DNA from: PFJX01 sp964646585
Lineage (GTDB): Bacteria; Pseudomonadota; Gammaproteobacteria; Burkholderiales; Thiobacillaceae
Direction: 5' to 3'
Length of the DNA: 8,160 nucleotides
NCBI GenBank assembly: GCA_964646585.1
Contig: CAZYEY010000102.1
Span: 1-8,160, forward strand
In this document: in pieces, positions 1 through 6,821 of the stretch
How the letters are laid out: the number at the start of each line of letters is the position of its first letter
Numbering within the stretch: position 1 is the first letter of the stretch
Notes under the pieces: generated by a model
Seen by the model: the letters and a program-made list of their open reading frames with translations, nothing else
What the model was told of the DNA's origin: nothing
Database searches by the model: none
Program-made: the position numbers and the translations under genes

Positions 1-46
1 CCCTACCCCCGTGCCCTCACGGGCCGGCAAGCTGGTCACGGCGCGG

Positions 47-1209
47 TCACTCCCGGGTCTGCCGGCGCTGGACGGGGCGTTTCTCCACGGTGACCGGCAG
101 CCCCATCTGGGTCTTGTCCCGGATGAGGTTCAACTGGGCCACTTTGCCGGGGGGCAAGGCGGCGATGAGATTGAGCAGGGAGGAGGAATCCCGGACCGGT
201 TTGCCCTCCACCGCCACCAGGATGTCGCCGGGACGGATGCCGGCCCGGTCCGCCGGCCCACCGCGCAGCACCCCGGCGATGAGCGCGCCCTCGGTGGTCC
301 TGAGGTTGAAGGATTCGGCGATTTCCGGGGTGATCTCCTGCACCTCGATCCCCACCCAGCCCCGGGTCACGGCACCATGGGCGATGATCTGCTCCATGAC
401 CTGACGCACGATGGAGACGGGGATGGCGAAGCCGATGCCCAGGTTGCCTCCGGACCGGGAGAAGATCGCGGTGTTGACGCCCACCAGGTTCCCCGCCACA
501 TCCACCAGGGCGCCGCCGGAATTGCCCGGATTGATGGCGGCATCGGTCTGGATGTAGTTCTCGAAGGTGTTGATGCCCAGGTGGCTGCGCCCCAGGGCGG
601 AAACGATGCCCATGGTCACCGTCTGTCCCACCCCGAAGGGATTGCCGATGGCCAGCACCACATCGCCTACGCGCAAGGTATCGGCCTTGGCGAAGGTGAC
701 TGCCGGCAGCCCCTTCCGCTTCACCCGGAGCACGGCCAGGTCGGTCTCCGGATCCGTGCCCACCACTTCCGCCTCCAGGGTTTGCCATCCGGCAGGGCCA
801 CCTGGATTTCGTCCGCCGCTTCGATGACATGGTGGTTGGTCAGGATGAACCCGTTCTCGCTGACAATGACTCCCGAACCCAGGTTGGAGACCCGCTGGGG
901 GCGGTTGTTCATCTGGGAAGGGTCGCCGAAAAAACGGCGGAACACCGGATCGTCCATAAAGGGACTGCGTGGCGCCCGCACCTGCTTGCTGGTGAAGATG
1001 TTCACCACGGAAGGCCGGGATTTCGCCGCCGCCTCCGCGAAGGTGGAAGCCGGGTGCCCCCCGATCCCTCCCGCCACCTCTCGGATGGTGATGGCACCAC
1101 CGTCGAAGGGCAACAGTCCGGGTATGAAACGGTCCAGGGCAAGCAGCGCGGCAGCCACCAACACCAGGGCGGCGACACACTGGGCCAGAATCAGCCAGGC
1201 CTTGCGCAT
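47..1209 (-). pseudogene. degS: DegS/AlgW-type membrane-anchored serine protease with one PDZ domain, frameshifted
   Basis: This is a trypsin-like (S1C/HtrA) envelope protease. The ATG at 1209 opens with a short basic N-terminus and one membrane anchor (about residues 7-25), so the rest should face the periplasm. The protease domain has the catalytic His in TNHHV (H127). After a frame change come the Asp in DPETDLAV (about D157) and the Ser in NPGNSGG (about S231). A single PDZ domain follows (about 270-370). The first frame runs only to the stop at 721-723 (162 codons). All homology after DGK continues in another frame to the stop at 47-49. One extra base near 781 would restore a 387-residue protein, close to the usual DegS/AlgW length. 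As written, the product lacks Asp, Ser and PDZ and would be inactive. DegS/AlgW proteins cleave the anti-sigma factor of the envelope stress sigma factor. That role is inferred from family and architecture, and a DegQ-like role is also possible. Confidence 0.85.
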
Positions 1210-1238
1210 GAAAAATCTTTATGGGTCATGGCCCAGGG

Positions 1239-1244
1239 ATTCTA
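1239..1244 (-). promoter_or_regulatory. Candidate -10 element for the protease gene
   Basis: Read on the minus strand, the hexamer TAGAAT matches the sigma-70 -10 consensus at five of six positions. It lies 29 bases before the protease ATG at 1209. No good TTGACA-like element sits 16-18 bases upstream, and I do not see an envelope-stress sigma-E type promoter. This is a weak prediction based on position and the one hexamer. Confidence 0.25.
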
Positions 1245-1285
1245 ACGCAGCGACATCCGGGAAAACCCAGCCTGTGAACAAGGCT

Positions 1286-1314
1286 TTAAGTCCATCCGCT
1301 TTTATCTGTAAAAT
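1286..1314 (+). promoter_or_regulatory. Candidate promoter of petABC
   Basis: TAAAAT at 1309-1314 matches the -10 consensus at five of six positions and is directly preceded by TG. The element at 1286-1291 (TTAAGT), 17 bases upstream, matches the -35 consensus at only three positions. Transcription would start near 1321, giving a leader of roughly 100 bases before the petA ATG at 1418. A second hexamer, TATGCT at 1327-1332, is a poorer alternative. A promoter is expected here because petA begins a plus-strand operon and its upstream neighbour is divergent, but the exact location is uncertain. Confidence 0.3.
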
Positions 1315-1350
1315 GCTGGACTTTGTTATGCTGGCCTTGCTGCGAACCCA

Positions 1351-1365
1351 ACCGGGATATCCGGT
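1351..1365. repeat. Short inverted repeat in the petA leader
   Basis: ACCGG at 1351-1355 and CCGGT at 1361-1365 form perfect 5-base arms around GATAT. Within it, GGATATCC (1355-1362) is itself a perfect palindrome. The site lies 53 bases before the petA start and downstream of the candidate promoter, where a regulator could bind or a small hairpin could form. No regulator is known from this sequence, and a motif this short can arise by chance. Confidence 0.3.
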
Positions 1366-1417
1366 ATTCCACCAAGCCGGACCATCAAAATTTCATCCCT
1401 CAGGCAGGACGGATTTT

Positions 1418-2014
1418 ATGAGCGAAACAAGCGTGGATTCCTCGAAACGCCGCTTTCTGGTGACCATGAGCTCGGCAGTGGGGGGCGTGGCCGCGCTTGG
1501 TGTCGCGGTGCCTTTCGTGTTCAGCATGAACCCCAGCGCCCGGGCCAAGGCAGCCGGCGCCCCAGTGGAAGTGGACCTCTCCAAGATCGAACCAGGCGCG
1601 AAAATCGACGTGGAGTGGCGTGGCAAGCCGGTCTGGGTGGTGCACCGCACCAAGGAAATGCTGGACATGCTGCCCAAGCACGACGACAAGCTGACGGACG
1701 CGGCCTCCGAGAACACTGCCCAGCAGCCCGACTACTGCAAGAATCCCACCCGCTCCATCAAACCCGAATACCTGATCGTGGTCGGCATCTGTACCCACCT
1801 GGGCTGCTCCCCCACCTTCCGCAAGGAAGTCGGCCCCGCCGACCTGGGCGCCGACTGGCCCGGCGGCTGGTTCTGCCCCTGCCACGGTTCCCGTTTCGAC
1901 CTGGCCGCCCGGGTGTTCAACGGTTCTCCCGCGCCCACCAATCTGGTCATCCCGCCCCACAAGTACCTGTCCGAGACCAAGGTGCTGATCGGCGAGGACC
2001 AGGGCGCGGCCTGA
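1418..2014 (+). CDS. petA: Ubiquinol-cytochrome c reductase iron-sulfur subunit (Rieske protein)
   Basis: This is the Rieske [2Fe-2S] subunit of the cytochrome bc1 complex. It takes one electron from ubiquinol at the Qo site and passes it to cytochrome c1. The 198-residue protein starts at ATG 1418, with a purine-rich AGGACGG just upstream. The long open frame before it is non-coding in character. A twin-arginine motif (SKRRFLV, Arg11-Arg12) and a hydrophobic segment (about 17-37) form the uncleaved Tat-dependent anchor. A flexible Ala/Gly hinge follows (about 41-48). The cluster-binding boxes are CTHLGC (125-130) and CPCHGS (153-158). By family knowledge Cys125, His127, Cys153 and His156 bind the cluster, while Cys130 and Cys155 form the disulfide. 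The Pro-loop (GSPAPTNL, 169-176) is present. All key residues are intact, and petB follows after 22 bases. Confidence 0.97.
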   Translation: MSETSVDSSKRRFLVTMSSAVGGVAALGVAVPFVFSMNPSARAKAAGAPVEVDLSKIEPGAKIDVEWRGKPVWVVHRTKEMLDMLPKHDDKLTDAASENTAQQPDYCKNPTRSIKPEYLIVVGICTHLGCSPTFRKEVGPADLGADWPGGWFCPCHGSRFDLAARVFNGSPAPTNLVIPPHKYLSETKVLIGEDQGAA

Positions 2015-2020
2015 TTTCGA

Positions 2021-2028
2021 AGAGGGGA
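2021..2028 (+). promoter_or_regulatory. Ribosome binding site of petB
   Basis: AGAGGGGA lies 8 bases before the ATG at 2037 and is the strongest Shine-Dalgarno sequence in the petABC operon. It fixes the petB start inside the 22-base petA-petB gap and suits high expression of a large membrane subunit. Confidence 0.7.
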
Positions 2029-2036
2029 CATCACAC

Positions 2037-3263
2037 ATGGAAAAACTGCTCAACTGGATCGATGAGCGCTTCCCGCTCACGGCCAGCTACAAGGCGCACC
2101 TGTCCGAGTACTACGCGCCAAAAAACTTCAATTTCTGGTACTTCTTCGGCTCTCTGGCCCTTTTGGTGCTGGTGATCCAGATCGTCTCCGGCATCTTCCT
2201 CACCATGCACTACAAGCCGGACGCGGCCATGGCCTTCGCCTCCGTCGAGTACATCATGCGCGACGTGGATTACGGCTGGCTGATCCGCTACATCCACTCC
2301 ACCGGCGCCTCCATGTTCTTCGTGGTGGTCTACCTGCACATGTTCCGGGGCCTCATCTACGGCTCCTACCGCCAGCCCCGTGAATTGATCTGGATCTTCG
2401 GCGTGATCATCTATCTGGTGCTGATGGGCGAGGCCTTCATGGGCTACCTGCTGCCCTGGGGCCAGATGTCCTACTGGGGCGCCCAGGTGATCATCAACCT
2501 GTTCGCCGCCATCCCCTTCGTTGGTGAGGATCTGTCCATCTGGATCCGGGGCGACTACGTGGTGGGCGACGCGACGCTGAACCGTTTCTTCGCCTTTCAC
2601 GTCATCGCCCTGCCCCTGGTGTTGCTGGGCCTGGTGGTGGCCCACCTGGTGGCGCTCCATGAAGTGGGCTCCAACAACCCGGACGGCGTGGAGATCAAGA
2701 AGCTCAAGGACGAGAACGGCCATCCCCTCGATGGCATTCCCTTCCACCCCTATTACACGGTCAAGGACATCCTGGGCGTGGTGGTCTTCCTGATGGTGTT
2801 CTCCGCCATCGTCTTCTTCGCGCCGGAGATGGGCGGCTACTTCCTGGAAGCCAACAACTTCATCCCCGCCGACCCGCTGAAGACCCCCGAGCATATCGCC
2901 CCGGTGTGGTACTTCACCCCCTACTACGCCATCCTGCGCGCGGTGCCCCCAGTTCTGGGCTCCCAGTTCCCCGGCGTGGCGCTGATGGGCGTGGCGGTGC
3001 TGATCTTCTTTGCCCTGCCCTGGCTGGACAAGTCCCCGGTGAAGTCCATCCGCTACCGGGGTCCCAAGTTCAAGATCGCCCTCACTCTGTTCGTCATCGC
3101 CTTCATCGGCCTGGGCATCCTCGGCATCCTGCCGGCGACCCCGCTCTACACCTGGATCGCCCGCATCCTCTCCGTGGTCTATTTCGCCTTCTTCTTGCTG
3201 ATGCCTTGGTACACCAAGAACGATTCCGTCAAGCCGGTTCCGGAAAGGGTGACGAACAAATGA
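2037..3263 (+). CDS. petB: Cytochrome b subunit of the bc1 complex
   Basis: This is the full-length, 408-residue di-heme membrane subunit that holds the Qo and Qi quinone sites. Eight transmembrane helices are visible (about 33-53, 81-104, 114-134, 183-205, 245-262, 313-330, 345-364 and 372-392). It is therefore a fused b-type protein, not a split b6/subunit IV pair. The four heme ligands are His87 and His101 in helix B and His188 and His203 in helix D. The helix D pair is separated by 14 residues, one more than in mitochondrial cytochrome b. The ef-loop Qo motif is PVWY (289-292) where mitochondria have PEWY. The CD-loop sequence WGQMSYWGA is conserved. The stop TGA overlaps the petC start in ATGA (3260-3263), indicating translational coupling. 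No signs of damage are seen. Confidence 0.97.
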   Translation: MEKLLNWIDERFPLTASYKAHLSEYYAPKNFNFWYFFGSLALLVLVIQIVSGIFLTMHYKPDAAMAFASVEYIMRDVDYGWLIRYIHSTGASMFFVVVYLHMFRGLIYGSYRQPRELIWIFGVIIYLVLMGEAFMGYLLPWGQMSYWGAQVIINLFAAIPFVGEDLSIWIRGDYVVGDATLNRFFAFHVIALPLVLLGLVVAHLVALHEVGSNNPDGVEIKKLKDENGHPLDGIPFHPYYTVKDILGVVVFLMVFSAIVFFAPEMGGYFLEANNFIPADPLKTPEHIAPVWYFTPYYAILRAVPPVLGSQFPGVALMGVAVLIFFALPWLDKSPVKSIRYRGPKFKIALTLFVIAFIGLGILGILPATPLYTWIARILSVVYFAFFLLMPWYTKNDSVKPVPERVTNK

Positions 3264-3991
3264 AAAAACTGTTTCTTCTGCTCCTCGCCCTGCCCACCGT
3301 CGCGCTCGCTTCCGGCAGCTCGGTTCACCTGGACAAGGCTCCGGTGAATGCCAACGACCAGGAGTCCCTGCAACGGGGCGCCCGGGTGTTCGTGAACTAT
3401 TGCCTAAACTGCCACGGTGCCGGCTACATGCGCTACAACCGCATGCAGGACTTTGGCCTCAGCGAACAGCAAATCAAGGACAATCTGCTGTTCGCGGCCG
3501 ACAAACCCGGCGAACTCATGAAAGTGGCCATGCAGACCACCGATGCCAAGGCATGGTTTGGCGCGCCGCCCCCGGACCTGTCCGTCATCACCCGCTCCCG
3601 CGGCGCCGATTGGGTCTACACCTATCTCCGTGGCTTCTACCGGGATGACACCCGCCCCACAGGCTGGAACAACACCGTGTTCGACAAGGTGGGCATGCCC
3701 CACGTGTTGCATGAACTCCAGGGCCAGATGGCCCCCGTCTATCGGACGGAGAAATCCGCCGATGGCCACGAGCACCAGATTCTGGAACGGCTGGAACTGG
3801 TCAAGCCCGGCAAGATCACCCTGGCGGAATACGATGCCCTGGTGGGTGACCTGGTGAACTATCTCGCCTGGATGGGCGAACCCGCCAAGAGCGCCCGCAT
3901 GGGAATCGGCCTGGCCGTGCTGCTGTTCCTGGGCGTGTTTTACGTGGTGGCCTTCTATCTCAAGAAGGAATTCTGGAAGGACGTGCACTGA
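3260..3991 (+). CDS. petC: Cytochrome c1 of the bc1 complex
   Basis: This 243-residue heme protein accepts electrons from the Rieske subunit and passes them to a soluble or membrane c-type cytochrome. The start is ATG 3260, overlapping the petB stop by 4 bases, with an AAAGGGTGA purine-rich stretch upstream inside petB. A Sec signal peptide (about 1-18, ending ALA before Ser) exports it. The heme c site is CLNCH (48-52), attached through Cys48 and Cys51 with His52 as axial ligand. The second ligand is probably Met146 in VGMPHV, by alignment from memory with other c1 proteins. One C-terminal membrane anchor (about 214-233) is followed by a basic cytoplasmic tail (KKEFWK). Length and motif order are normal for cytochrome c1. 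The sspA gene starts 20 bases after the stop. Confidence 0.96.
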   Translation: MKKLFLLLLALPTVALASGSSVHLDKAPVNANDQESLQRGARVFVNYCLNCHGAGYMRYNRMQDFGLSEQQIKDNLLFAADKPGELMKVAMQTTDAKAWFGAPPPDLSVITRSRGADWVYTYLRGFYRDDTRPTGWNNTVFDKVGMPHVLHELQGQMAPVYRTEKSADGHEHQILERLELVKPGKITLAEYDALVGDLVNYLAWMGEPAKSARMGIGLAVLLFLGVFYVVAFYLKKEFWKDVH

Positions 3992-4011
3992 AGCACGAAG
4001 GTTGAACGCTC

Positions 4012-4611
4012 ATGATGATTTTGTATTCGGGGACTTCCTGCCCCTTCAGTCAACGTTGCCGCATTGTCCTGCACGAGAAGGGCATGGATTTCGAGGTCAG
4101 GGACGTGGACCTCTCGGAAAAGTCGGACGAAATCGCCGCGATGAACCCCTACAACCAGGTGCCCATTCTGGTGGAGCGGGATCTGACCCTGTACGAGTCC
4201 AACATCATCAACGAATACATCGACGAACGATTTCCCCATCCCCAGCTGATGCCTGCGGATCCAGTCATGCGCGCCCGCGCCCGGCTCTTCCTGCACAACT
4301 TCGAGAGCGACCTGTTTTCCCATCTTGGGGATATCGTCCATGGCTCCCCCAAGGCAGCGGAAAAAGCCCGGGCCCTGGTGCGTGACAATCTGACCCAGAT
4401 CGCGCCCATCTTCGCCAAGCAGAAGTACATGCTGGGCGAGGAGTACTCCATGTTGGACGTGGCGATCGCCCCCCTGCTCTGGCGCCTGGACCATTTCGGC
4501 ATCCAGTTGCCCAAGCAGGCCACCCCGTTGCTGAAATACGCCGAGCGCCTCTTCTCCCGGCCCGCCTTCATCGAGGCCCTGACGCCGGTAGAAAAAGCCA
4601 TGCGCAAGTGA
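4012..4611 (+). CDS. sspA: Stringent starvation protein A, glutathione-S-transferase fold
   Basis: SspA is a GST-fold protein that in E. coli binds RNA polymerase and helps survival in starvation and acid stress. The 199-residue protein has an N-terminal thioredoxin-like domain (about 1-80) with the family segments NQVPILVERDLTLYESN and INEYIDERFPHPQLMP. An all-helical C-terminal domain (about 87-195) follows. The start is the first of two tandem ATGs. CGAAGG at 3996-4001 is spaced 10 bases from the first and 13 from the second. The N-terminus carries CPFSQRC (Cys10, Cys16), a glutaredoxin/GST-like cysteine site that the E. coli protein lacks. The gene lies 20 bases after petC and 4 bases before sspB, so it is probably co-transcribed with both. 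PetABC-SspAB adjacency is well known in beta- and gammaproteobacteria. Confidence 0.95.
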   Translation: MMILYSGTSCPFSQRCRIVLHEKGMDFEVRDVDLSEKSDEIAAMNPYNQVPILVERDLTLYESNIINEYIDERFPHPQLMPADPVMRARARLFLHNFESDLFSHLGDIVHGSPKAAEKARALVRDNLTQIAPIFAKQKYMLGEEYSMLDVAIAPLLWRLDHFGIQLPKQATPLLKYAERLFSRPAFIEALTPVEKAMRK

Positions 4612-4615
4612 GGGC

Positions 4616-5038
4616 GTGGTGAGCGGGCCTTCCCAGCAACCGTATTTCCTGCGCGCCCTCTATGAATGGTGCGTGGACTGCAACCTCACGCCCTATATCA
4701 CCGTCCGGGTCGATCATCGCACCCAGGTTCCCCAGGCCTACGTCCGGGACGGACAGATCGTCCTCAATGTCGGTCCAAGCGCGGTGCGCAATATCCGCAT
4801 CGACAATGACTGGGTCACTTTCTCGGCACGCTTCGGTGGAATTTCCCACGACATTCAAATTCCCGTGGGCAACGTTCTCGCCATCTATGCCAAGGAAACC
4901 GGCGAAGGCATGGGCTTCGAGCACTTACTGCCCACCCCGGATCAGGACAGCGGCGAAACCGAAGACGCCCCTCCCCCTGGGGAGCCGACTCCTCCTGCGC
5001 GCCCCCGCGGCAAGCCCCAGCTCCGCGTCGTCAAGTAA
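4616..5038 (+). CDS. sspB: ClpXP protease specificity-enhancing factor SspB
   Basis: SspB is a dimeric adaptor that recognises the ssrA tag on proteins from stalled ribosomes and tethers them to the ClpXP protease. The compact tag-binding domain covers about residues 8-105 and opens with the typical PYFLRALYEWC and TPYITV segments. An acidic, proline-rich flexible linker (about 108-130) follows. The protein ends in PQLRVVK, matching the ClpX-docking tail of E. coli SspB, so the adaptor function looks intact. There is no in-frame ATG nearby. Translation must begin at one of two tandem GTG codons, 4616 (140 residues) or 4619 (139 residues). GAGGG at 4610-4614 is only 1 base from the first and 4 from the second, so 4619 may be the better start. 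The gap from sspA is 4 bases. Confidence 0.94.
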   Translation: MVSGPSQQPYFLRALYEWCVDCNLTPYITVRVDHRTQVPQAYVRDGQIVLNVGPSAVRNIRIDNDWVTFSARFGGISHDIQIPVGNVLAIYAKETGEGMGFEHLLPTPDQDSGETEDAPPPGEPTPPARPRGKPQLRVVK

Positions 5039-5057
5039 CATTGCAGTCCATCCTGCT

Positions 5058-5133
<76 letters not shown>

Positions 5134-5346
5134 CCAAACAGCGGTTTACAGACATTTTCCGGGCGGGTGTCCACCTTGTGGCGTGCCGGGCTCATCCTCA
5201 TGGTGAAGCCCGAGCCATCGCTGACTGAAATCATCACCCCCTATGACAGAACGGAGAGCCGGCGCGCTGCACATCAGGCCAGGACAGTCACCAGGATGGA
5301 CGATGCTTGTCATGGCCAAGACCCCGATACGAGGCAGAGACGTTTT
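5134..5346. other. Convergent intergenic region with no recognisable gene
   Basis: These 213 bases separate the plus-strand tRNA from the 3' end of the minus-strand transporter gene. Short open frames exist on both strands, but none resembles a known protein or has a clear ribosome binding site. I expected transcription terminators for both sides and found no stem followed by a T tract. Two weak inverted repeats are present: CGGGCT/AGCCCG at 5187-5192 and 5207-5212, and the imperfect pair at 5278-5317. Confidence 0.6.
5278..5317. repeat. Imperfect inverted repeat downstream of the transporter gene
   Basis: GGCCA, one mismatch, then GACA (5278-5287) can pair with TGTC, the mismatch, then TGGCC (5308-5317, taking the bases from T5308). 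The loop is about 20 bases. It lies 30 bases beyond the transporter stop codon on that gene's transcript. It could protect or end the mRNA, but without a T tract it is not a standard intrinsic terminator. Confidence 0.3.
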
Positions 5347-6489
5347 TCATGGGATCCCTCGCCCCCGCCAACCGAACGCCATGGCCGCCAACACCGCGCA
5401 TCCCGCTGCCAGACTGAAGGTTGCTCCGGCTCCCAGGGCATCCCAGGCAGCGCCGGAATAGAGGCTGCCCAGAGTGCCCCCCACCCCGAAGGCCAGGCTG
5501 TTGTACAGGGCCTGGCCCCGCGCCTGGTTCTTGCCAGTGAAATGCCGGTGCACCAGGGCCAGGGCGGATGCGTGATAGGCGCCGAAAGTGAAGGCATGCA
5601 GGAGTTGGGCCAGCAACAACAAGGGCACGTTGCCGGCTTGCCAGCCGATGAGCAGGAAACGCAGGGCAGCGATCACAAGGGTAGCCAGCAGCACGGTCTC
5701 TGGCCGCATCCGGGCAAACACCCGGGGCATGACGAGAAAAATGCCGATCTCGCACACCACCCCCAGGGCCCAGAGCCAGCCCGCCAAGCTCTTGCTGTAA
5801 CCGGTCTCCACCAGGTGGATGGTGAAGAAGGTGTAATAAGGGCCGTGGGCCGCCGCCATGAGCAGGGCAGCGACGAACAGGGCCAGCACCTGGGGTCGGC
5901 GCAGCACCTCGACAATGGGAATGTGGACGTGGTCCCGCTGGGCGATGTCCGCTTCCGGAATGAAACGGCTGGTCAAGACGATACCCACCAGCAGGCCGAA
6001 CACGACCCAGGGCACGAGTTTGATGGAGGCATGATCCAGGGCCGCGCCCAGACCCACCACCACCACGATGAAACCGATGGAACCCCAAAGCCGGATGCGG
6101 CCGTAGCGGTCGGCGCGCTCGCCCAGATGGGTGAGCGTGGTGGCCTCCACCAGGGGCAAGGAGGCGCTCCAGAAGAAACTGATGAGGCTCATGACCAGGA
6201 ACAGGGGCCAGAAACTCGTCGCCCAGAATACCCCGACGAAGGCCACCAGACAGACCAGGGCGGCAAACTGGACGATGGCCACCCGGCGGCCGGTATGGTC
6301 GGCGATGTGGCCCCAGATGTTGGGGGCGAAAATGCGCATGACCTGGAGCAGGGACATAAGCACACCGATCTGGAAGGCGTTGAACTCCAGGGAGCGCAGA
6401 TACAGGCCCCAGAATGGCGCCATGGCGCCGACGAAGGCGAAATAGAAGAAATAGAAACCGGAAAGGCGCCAGTAGGGGACTGGGTTCAT
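5347..6489 (-). CDS. MFS transporter, HcaT-like (phenylpropionate permease-like family)
   Basis: This is a 380-residue major facilitator superfamily permease with about twelve hydrophobic helices. It starts at the ATG at 6489 (MNPVPYWRLS); the frame stays open further upstream, but that stretch overlaps the small upstream gene and is not hydrophobic. The loop after helix 2 has a motif A variant (GHIADHTGRR, 60-69). The segment YGRIRLWGSIGF (129-140) and the later AHGPYYTFF and GYSKSLAGWLWALGVV segments resemble E. coli HcaT, the putative 3-phenylpropionate transporter (MFS_1_like family). The real substrate cannot be read from sequence, and aromatic acid uptake is only a family-based guess. 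No strong ribosome binding site is visible. A terminator ends just 16 bases upstream, so expression may need read-through or a separate promoter. An antisense open frame across this gene is a codon-bias shadow. Confidence 0.88.
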   Translation of the reverse strand: MNPVPYWRLSGFYFFYFAFVGAMAPFWGLYLRSLEFNAFQIGVLMSLLQVMRIFAPNIWGHIADHTGRRVAIVQFAALVCLVAFVGVFWATSFWPLFLVMSLISFFWSASLPLVEATTLTHLGERADRYGRIRLWGSIGFIVVVVGLGAALDHASIKLVPWVVFGLLVGIVLTSRFIPEADIAQRDHVHIPIVEVLRRPQVLALFVAALLMAAAHGPYYTFFTIHLVETGYSKSLAGWLWALGVVCEIGIFLVMPRVFARMRPETVLLATLVIAALRFLLIGWQAGNVPLLLLAQLLHAFTFGAYHASALALVHRHFTGKNQARGQALYNSLAFGVGGTLGSLYSGAAWDALGAGATFSLAAGCAVLAAMAFGWRGRGIP

Positions 6490-6505
6490 CGTAGGCACGG
6501 GGCGC

Positions 6506-6538
6506 AAACAAAACGGCCCGGAGGATGACTCCGGGCCG
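6506..6538 (-). terminator. Strong Rho-independent terminator after the YdcH-family gene
   Basis: On the minus strand, CGGCCCGGAG pairs perfectly with CTCCGGGCCG (10 base pairs, all but two G-C) around a 5-base loop TCATC. TTTTGTTT follows directly (6513 down to 6506). The stem lies 18 bases after the stop of the small gene at 6557 and ends 16 bases before the transporter ATG at 6489. It should end most aroC-ydcH transcripts, leaving the transporter to read-through or its own promoter. On the plus strand there is no T tract, so it works in one direction only. Confidence 0.9.
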
Positions 6539-6556
6539 CTCGCGATACTGGCTGGA

Positions 6557-6796
6557 CTACTTCGCCGCCACCAACATTTTGTAAAGCTTGTCCTTGAGGC
6601 TGACGCGGATCTTCTTGAGTTCCTCCTCGTAGTGTTCCGAGGCCGCTTCGACCCGCTGCTCGATGCGCAGGATCTTGTGGTCGATGTCGTCATAGTCCCG
6701 CATCATCTTCACGAACTGGTCATTGGACATGACCAGTCTGCGAATGGTATCGGCGTGCTCCGGGAACTCGTGGAAGAGATCGTGGCTTTCGATCAT
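6557..6796 (-). CDS. YdcH family protein (DUF465), small coiled-coil protein
   Basis: This 79-residue, highly charged protein is predicted to be almost all helix. It starts at ATG 6796 with the typical MIESHDLFHEFPEH opening. The stretch from about 38 to 72 (HKILRIEQRVE through ELKKIRVSLKDKLYKML) looks like a coiled coil and matches the usual end of YdcH/DUF465 proteins. There is no signal peptide or membrane segment, so it should be cytoplasmic. The molecular role of the family is not established. A longer open frame reaches 6871, but the excellent ribosome site at 6801-6809 fixes the start. The gene lies 25 bases after aroC on the same strand and is followed by a strong terminator, so the two probably form a unit. 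Confidence 0.9.
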   Translation of the reverse strand: MIESHDLFHEFPEHADTIRRLVMSNDQFVKMMRDYDDIDHKILRIEQRVEAASEHYEEELKKIRVSLKDKLYKMLVAAK

Positions 6797-6800
6797 TTTT

Positions 6801-6809
6801 CGCTCCTTT
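6801..6809 (-). promoter_or_regulatory. Ribosome binding site of the YdcH-family gene
   Basis: On the minus strand AAAGGAGCG ends 4 bases before the ATG at 6796, with the AGGAG core about 6 bases away. It is one of the best Shine-Dalgarno sequences in the window and selects this start over the longer upstream open frame. Confidence 0.75.
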
Positions 6810-6821
6810 GCTGGATCGGGC

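Noticed and set aside
8..23. Hairpin CCCGTG/CACGGG with a 4-base loop after the protease stop
   Set aside because: The stem is only 6 base pairs with no T tract on either strand, so it is not supported as a terminator.
1..39. Possible start of another minus-strand gene at a GTG (37-39)
   Set aside because: Only 13 codons are in the window. GGGAG lies at a plausible distance, but the peptide is too short to identify.
11..1417. Long plus-strand open frame joined to petA
   Set aside because: It is antisense to the protease gene and shows no family features; the Rieske protein clearly begins at ATG 1418 with its Tat signal.
2031..2894. 287-codon minus-strand open frame opposite petB
   Set aside because: It is a His/Asp/Gly/Val-rich antisense shadow of the cytochrome b gene, which is certain.
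5167..6528. 453-codon plus-strand open frame
   Set aside because: It lies opposite the MFS transporter. Its Gly/His/Gln/Asp-rich composition is typical of an antisense shadow of a high-GC membrane protein gene, and it has no ribosome site.
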